Of a stretch of DNA of 64,000 nucleotides, positions 61,327 to 64,000 are shown piece by piece. Position 1 is the stretch's first letter. Every line of letters starts with the position of its first letter. This DNA comes from Spirochaeta cellobiosiphila DSM 17781 (lineage in GTDB: Bacteria; Spirochaetota; Spirochaetia; DSM-17781). The notes beneath the pieces are model-generated. The model had not been told where the DNA came from. It searched no databases and worked only from the letters and a program-made list of their open reading frames with translations. The translations under genes were made by a program, and so were the position numbers. Location: assembly GCF_000426705.1 (NCBI RefSeq), contig NZ_KE384555.1:344362-408361 (forward strand). The letters are read 5' to 3'.

Positions 61327-63081
61327 CTATTCTTCAGAGGTGATAGGATCGCTACCATCAATCTTTGTCGTAATTCCAATACCCTGTTCCTTTAGTATTC
61401 CCGATAGATCTTCCAAAGATTTACCTTTTATACCAATTTCTGAGAGTAAGGAATCCAACAAAGGACTTTGAGCTCTATATCGTAAGGCGGCATTGACTAA
61501 GTCCTGTGCACCATTGCCTTGTCCGTATGATGCGGTTTCACTAGAGCCACCGTTATCGGTATAACCACCAAGACCTTTGACATCTACAACTTTAAGACTA
61601 TCAATATGTTCGATAGGTTTAACTGATTCTGCTATTATTTGGGGGAGGGCTTCTATTAGGGCTAACTTGATTCTTAATTGAATCAGGTCAGAAGATACAG
61701 CATTCTCAGCTTCTGTTTTCTTACGTAAACCTTCAGCGTCGACTTCATATTGACGTTCTTGCGCTTCAGCCAACACTCGGATAGCTTCCGCTTCTTTCTC
61801 AGCTGCTTCCGCTGTAGCTAAGGCTGCCACTTTCTTTTCAATAGCATCCCTTTCAGCTTTTTCCTGAGCTTGGATCAAGGTGATCTGCTTAACACGTTCT
61901 GCCTGCTCTTTTTCTCTGGCAGTTAGAACCTGTTCTTCAGCAATAACAGCTTTGGCATATTCTGTGTTTTTGAGAGATTCTGCTTTGGAATGTTCTTGAG
62001 ACTTTTCCGCTAAGGCAATATCACTGGCGATTTGAGCTTCTTTAACAGCCTTTTCTTTTAGAATTTCTGCCTCACGCACTTCTCTGTCTGCATTGATCTG
62101 AGTCTGTTTTACTTGACCTTCAGCGATAGCTTTTTCTTTAGTTCTTTCAGAAATGGCTATCTCTTTTTTGATTTCCGCTTCAGCAATCATTCTTGACTTT
62201 TGGATATTAGCTTCTTCAACTTCTCTTTCTGATAAAATACGTGCTTCATCGGCTATTCGTTTTTGTTCAGACTGAGTTAAAGAAATGCGAGAAGACTGTT
62301 CCGCCTCTTTGTTCGCCACTTCCTCCTCTTGTTGAAGTCGAGCGAAAGATTCCTGTTTTCGAATATCCAGTCTATCCTTTTCTGATTCCAGATTTCTTCT
62401 GGCAATCTCAACATCAGATATCTGACGAAGATCATTTTGCATCTTTTTATTTTCTTCAATAGTCTTAGTTATTTTTGTTAACCCCTGAGCATCGAAGGCA
62501 TTATTCTCATCAAAATGTTCTACATTGGTTTGATCTAACCCTGTTAAGGAAACAGACTCTAGTTCCAAACCGTTCTTTTCAAGGTCTGCAGCCACTGTGT
62601 TTTGTACTCTCTGTACAAAGTCAGCTCTTTGTTCATGAAGTTCATTCAAACCCATTTCTGCCGATACAGAACGCAGGGCATCCACAAACCGACCTTCAAT
62701 CAATGTCTTTAAAGCATCCTGATTCTGTGTTCGATCTCCCAACGTTTGAGCAGCTATAGAGATAGCTTGACGATCCTGTTTGACCCGAACATAGAATTCT
62801 GCTTCCACATCTACACGTATTTTATCTTTGGTAATGAGAGCTTGCTTTTCTTTACGAGTCACCACAAGACGTACAGTCTTCATGTTGACGTCAATGACAT
62901 CATGGAACATCTTAAAGACAAAAGCACCACCATTAGAGATAACTTTTTCACCACCAGCACCAGTTCGTACAAAGGCTAATTCTTTTGTTGCCTTGCGATA
63001 CAAACGAGCTAGTATTGATATAATTACAATAACAGATACGAAAGCTATGACTGGTATGGCAATTATAAATTCCAACTTCAT
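61327..63081 (-). CDS. yqiK: Flotillin-family membrane protein (YqiK-like)
   Basis: 584 aa. One N-terminal transmembrane helix (about 4-26), then an SPFH/band-7 domain (about 40-200), then a long coiled coil of Glu/Ala/Lys heptads (about 215-470) and a Gly/Ser-rich C-terminal tail. Flotillins form large oligomers at membrane microdomains. It lies 13 bp after the NfeD-like gene, the same pairing as yqiJ-yqiK of E. coli. Confidence 0.92.
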   Translation of the reverse strand: MKLEFIIAIPVIAFVSVIVIISILARLYRKATKELAFVRTGAGGEKVISNGGAFVFKMFHDVIDVNMKTVRLVVTRKEKQALITKDKIRVDVEAEFYVRVKQDRQAISIAAQTLGDRTQNQDALKTLIEGRFVDALRSVSAEMGLNELHEQRADFVQRVQNTVAADLEKNGLELESVSLTGLDQTNVEHFDENNAFDAQGLTKITKTIEENKKMQNDLRQISDVEIARRNLESEKDRLDIRKQESFARLQQEEEVANKEAEQSSRISLTQSEQKRIADEARILSEREVEEANIQKSRMIAEAEIKKEIAISERTKEKAIAEGQVKQTQINADREVREAEILKEKAVKEAQIASDIALAEKSQEHSKAESLKNTEYAKAVIAEEQVLTAREKEQAERVKQITLIQAQEKAERDAIEKKVAALATAEAAEKEAEAIRVLAEAQERQYEVDAEGLRKKTEAENAVSSDLIQLRIKLALIEALPQIIAESVKPIEHIDSLKVVDVKGLGGYTDNGGSSETASYGQGNGAQDLVNAALRYRAQSPLLDSLLSEIGIKGKSLEDLSGILKEQGIGITTKIDGSDPITSEE

Positions 63082-63094
63082 TTTGTTCTCCTTT

Positions 63095-63739
63095 TTATAT
63101 TTCTAGCTTCTCACAGCTAAATACACCATTTGAATATTCAATTAAAACGATTTGTGTTTTGGAAGGATAACTTTCATTATCATCCATGGGAGCCACTCTG
63201 ACATAATGGGTTTTGCCAAATTGATCAATGACCTTCGCTTCAGCGGGCATTCCCTTTTTGGCCGTTCCAATAGTGATCTCCCCTGCTTTGCCCACCAAGC
63301 TTTCTAAATCTATGGCCGTTGTTAATGTCTGAGGAATAAGCTTATGAACTAATCGTCCCAGATAATGAGTGAACAAGACTGTAGGAATCAGACTAATGAC
63401 AGAGGCTAGTAAAGAGTTGAATAAGGCATCTCTCAAACTAAAAGAGATCAATTGGATGGATAACCCAGATACGGAGAAGGAAAATAAAATGATGACAAGA
63501 AGCACCAAAAAAGGAACCTTACCAAGATTCAGCCAATCTAAGACTAGAATAGGAGTGTCAATATCTGCTTCGATATCTGGATCAATATCTATATCAGGCA
63601 GAATGTCATCAACAAACTCAGATATGGAGGCACCGATAAAGGTAGAAACCACTTCAACAACAGCAAAGATTAATAATCCAATTAATGCGAACAGAAATGG
63701 CCCATTACCAGGTAATTGGATAAAACTAAACAGAGTCAT
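63095..63739 (-). CDS. yqiJ: NfeD/YqiJ-like membrane protein
   Basis: 214 aa with several hydrophobic helices (about 10-35, 75-95 and 105-128), an acidic Asp-Ile repeat (DIDIDPDIEADID, about 48-60) in a loop, and a C-terminal OB-like domain (about 145-214). YqiJ proteins partner flotillin YqiK. The Shine-Dalgarno AAAGGAAA is good. Confidence 0.85.
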   Translation of the reverse strand: MTLFSFIQLPGNGPFLFALIGLLIFAVVEVVSTFIGASISEFVDDILPDIDIDPDIEADIDTPILVLDWLNLGKVPFLVLLVIILFSFSVSGLSIQLISFSLRDALFNSLLASVISLIPTVLFTHYLGRLVHKLIPQTLTTAIDLESLVGKAGEITIGTAKKGMPAEAKVIDQFGKTHYVRVAPMDDNESYPSKTQIVLIEYSNGVFSCEKLEI

Positions 63740-63795
63740 TTTATTTCCTTTTTGTTTTAATTTTTACGGATCGTATTATGTATTAGTTTCGCCTT

Positions 63796-63999
63796 CTAGG
63801 CAATCAGCTTTTCCCATTGTATCAAATCATTCAAAAGATCGGACATAACAGGCTTATAGCCTAACCCTCGTTTTTCTAAATCAACGAATCCTGTTAGGTA
63901 ACAATAGCCCAGTAAAAAGTGATCATAATATATTTCACTAGCTTCTTCTAATGGAACATTCTCTTCTGCCATAGCAGGCAATAAACTGACGACGGTATT
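63796..63999 (-). CDS. Hypothetical protein, 5' end outside window
   Basis: The frame stays open to the window edge, so the gene starts beyond it; a TTG at 63981 is internal, not a required start. The visible 67 or so residues have acidic and aromatic stretches (EEASEIYYDHFLLGYCYL) and end EKLIA. No family recognised. Confidence 0.65.
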   Translation of the reverse strand, partial: NTVVSLLPAMAEENVPLEEASEIYYDHFLLGYCYLTGFVDLEKRGLGYKPVMSDLLNDLIQWEKLIA

Positions 64000-64000
64000 T

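Noticed and set aside
63369..63848. 159-aa plus-strand frame antisense to the YqiJ-like gene
   Set aside because: It runs opposite to a gene whose partner (yqiK) confirms its strand, with Asn/Ile/Ser-rich low-complexity content and no Shine-Dalgarno.

Overview
The window is A+T-rich bacterial chromosome (roughly 38-40% GC by eye) with tightly packed genes on both strands and no rRNA, tRNA, prophage, insertion sequence or CRISPR array that I can see. Its lipoproteins have short spirochaete-style lipoboxes (LFFSC, ITISC). It also has outer-membrane-type proteins, a chemotaxis operon with CheD, and E. coli-like orphans (YcaO, YqiJ/YqiK, QorB). A free-living, aerotolerant spirochaete (Spirochaetales) is my best guess, but this is inference: no marker gene here proves it. 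Both ends cut through a gene.

Layout. 0-8 kb: housekeeping and stress genes (ABC-F ATPase, YegD-like Hsp70, secreted nitrilase-fold protein, Gfo/Idh/MocA oxidoreductase, exonuclease III, Hsp33). 8-11 kb: cell-envelope sugar genes (glmS, rfbB). 11-21.5 kb: an oxidative-stress and metal-defence island (HxlR regulator/qorB, sodA, ahpF-ahpC/oxyR, an HMA metal-binding protein, a DUF2325 protein, dps, and an ArsR/SmtB sensor with its P-type metal ATPase). 21.6-25.2 kb: a heterodimeric ABC exporter. 25.2-28.3 kb: two tandemly duplicated lipoproteins and an outer-membrane protein. 28.3-35.7 kb: translation-modification and radical-SAM genes (ycaO, two RlmN-type enzymes, rimK, a GNAT, lipA) with two flavin reductases. 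35.8-38.5 kb: sulfur-type transporters with a LysR regulator. 38.5-41.7 kb: an SDR, gene debris, a membrane protein and a lactate/malate-type dehydrogenase. 41.7-55.2 kb: a 12-gene minus-strand signalling operon. 55.4-64 kb: mixed metabolism and membrane genes, ending with the flotillin pair yqiK/yqiJ.

How the genes work together. The clearest system is the 41.7-55.2 kb operon. It joins a complete adaptation-capable chemotaxis set (MCP, CheW, CheA, CheY, CheD, CheR, CheB) to partner-switching parts (a PAS/GAF-SpoIIE phosphatase fused to an RsbW-like ATPase domain, and two STAS proteins), a PilZ-like protein and a soluble degenerate MCP-like protein. The redox island pairs sensors with their effectors: OxyR with AhpCF, the HxlR regulator with QorB, and ArsR with the ATPase. 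Around 30 kb, a promoter is followed by a strongly structured leader whose last hairpin covers the rimK ribosome binding site. This is a candidate RNA regulator. Two intergenic fossils, a relic of an ABC-gene end and a relic of an SDR-gene end, record local tandem duplications.
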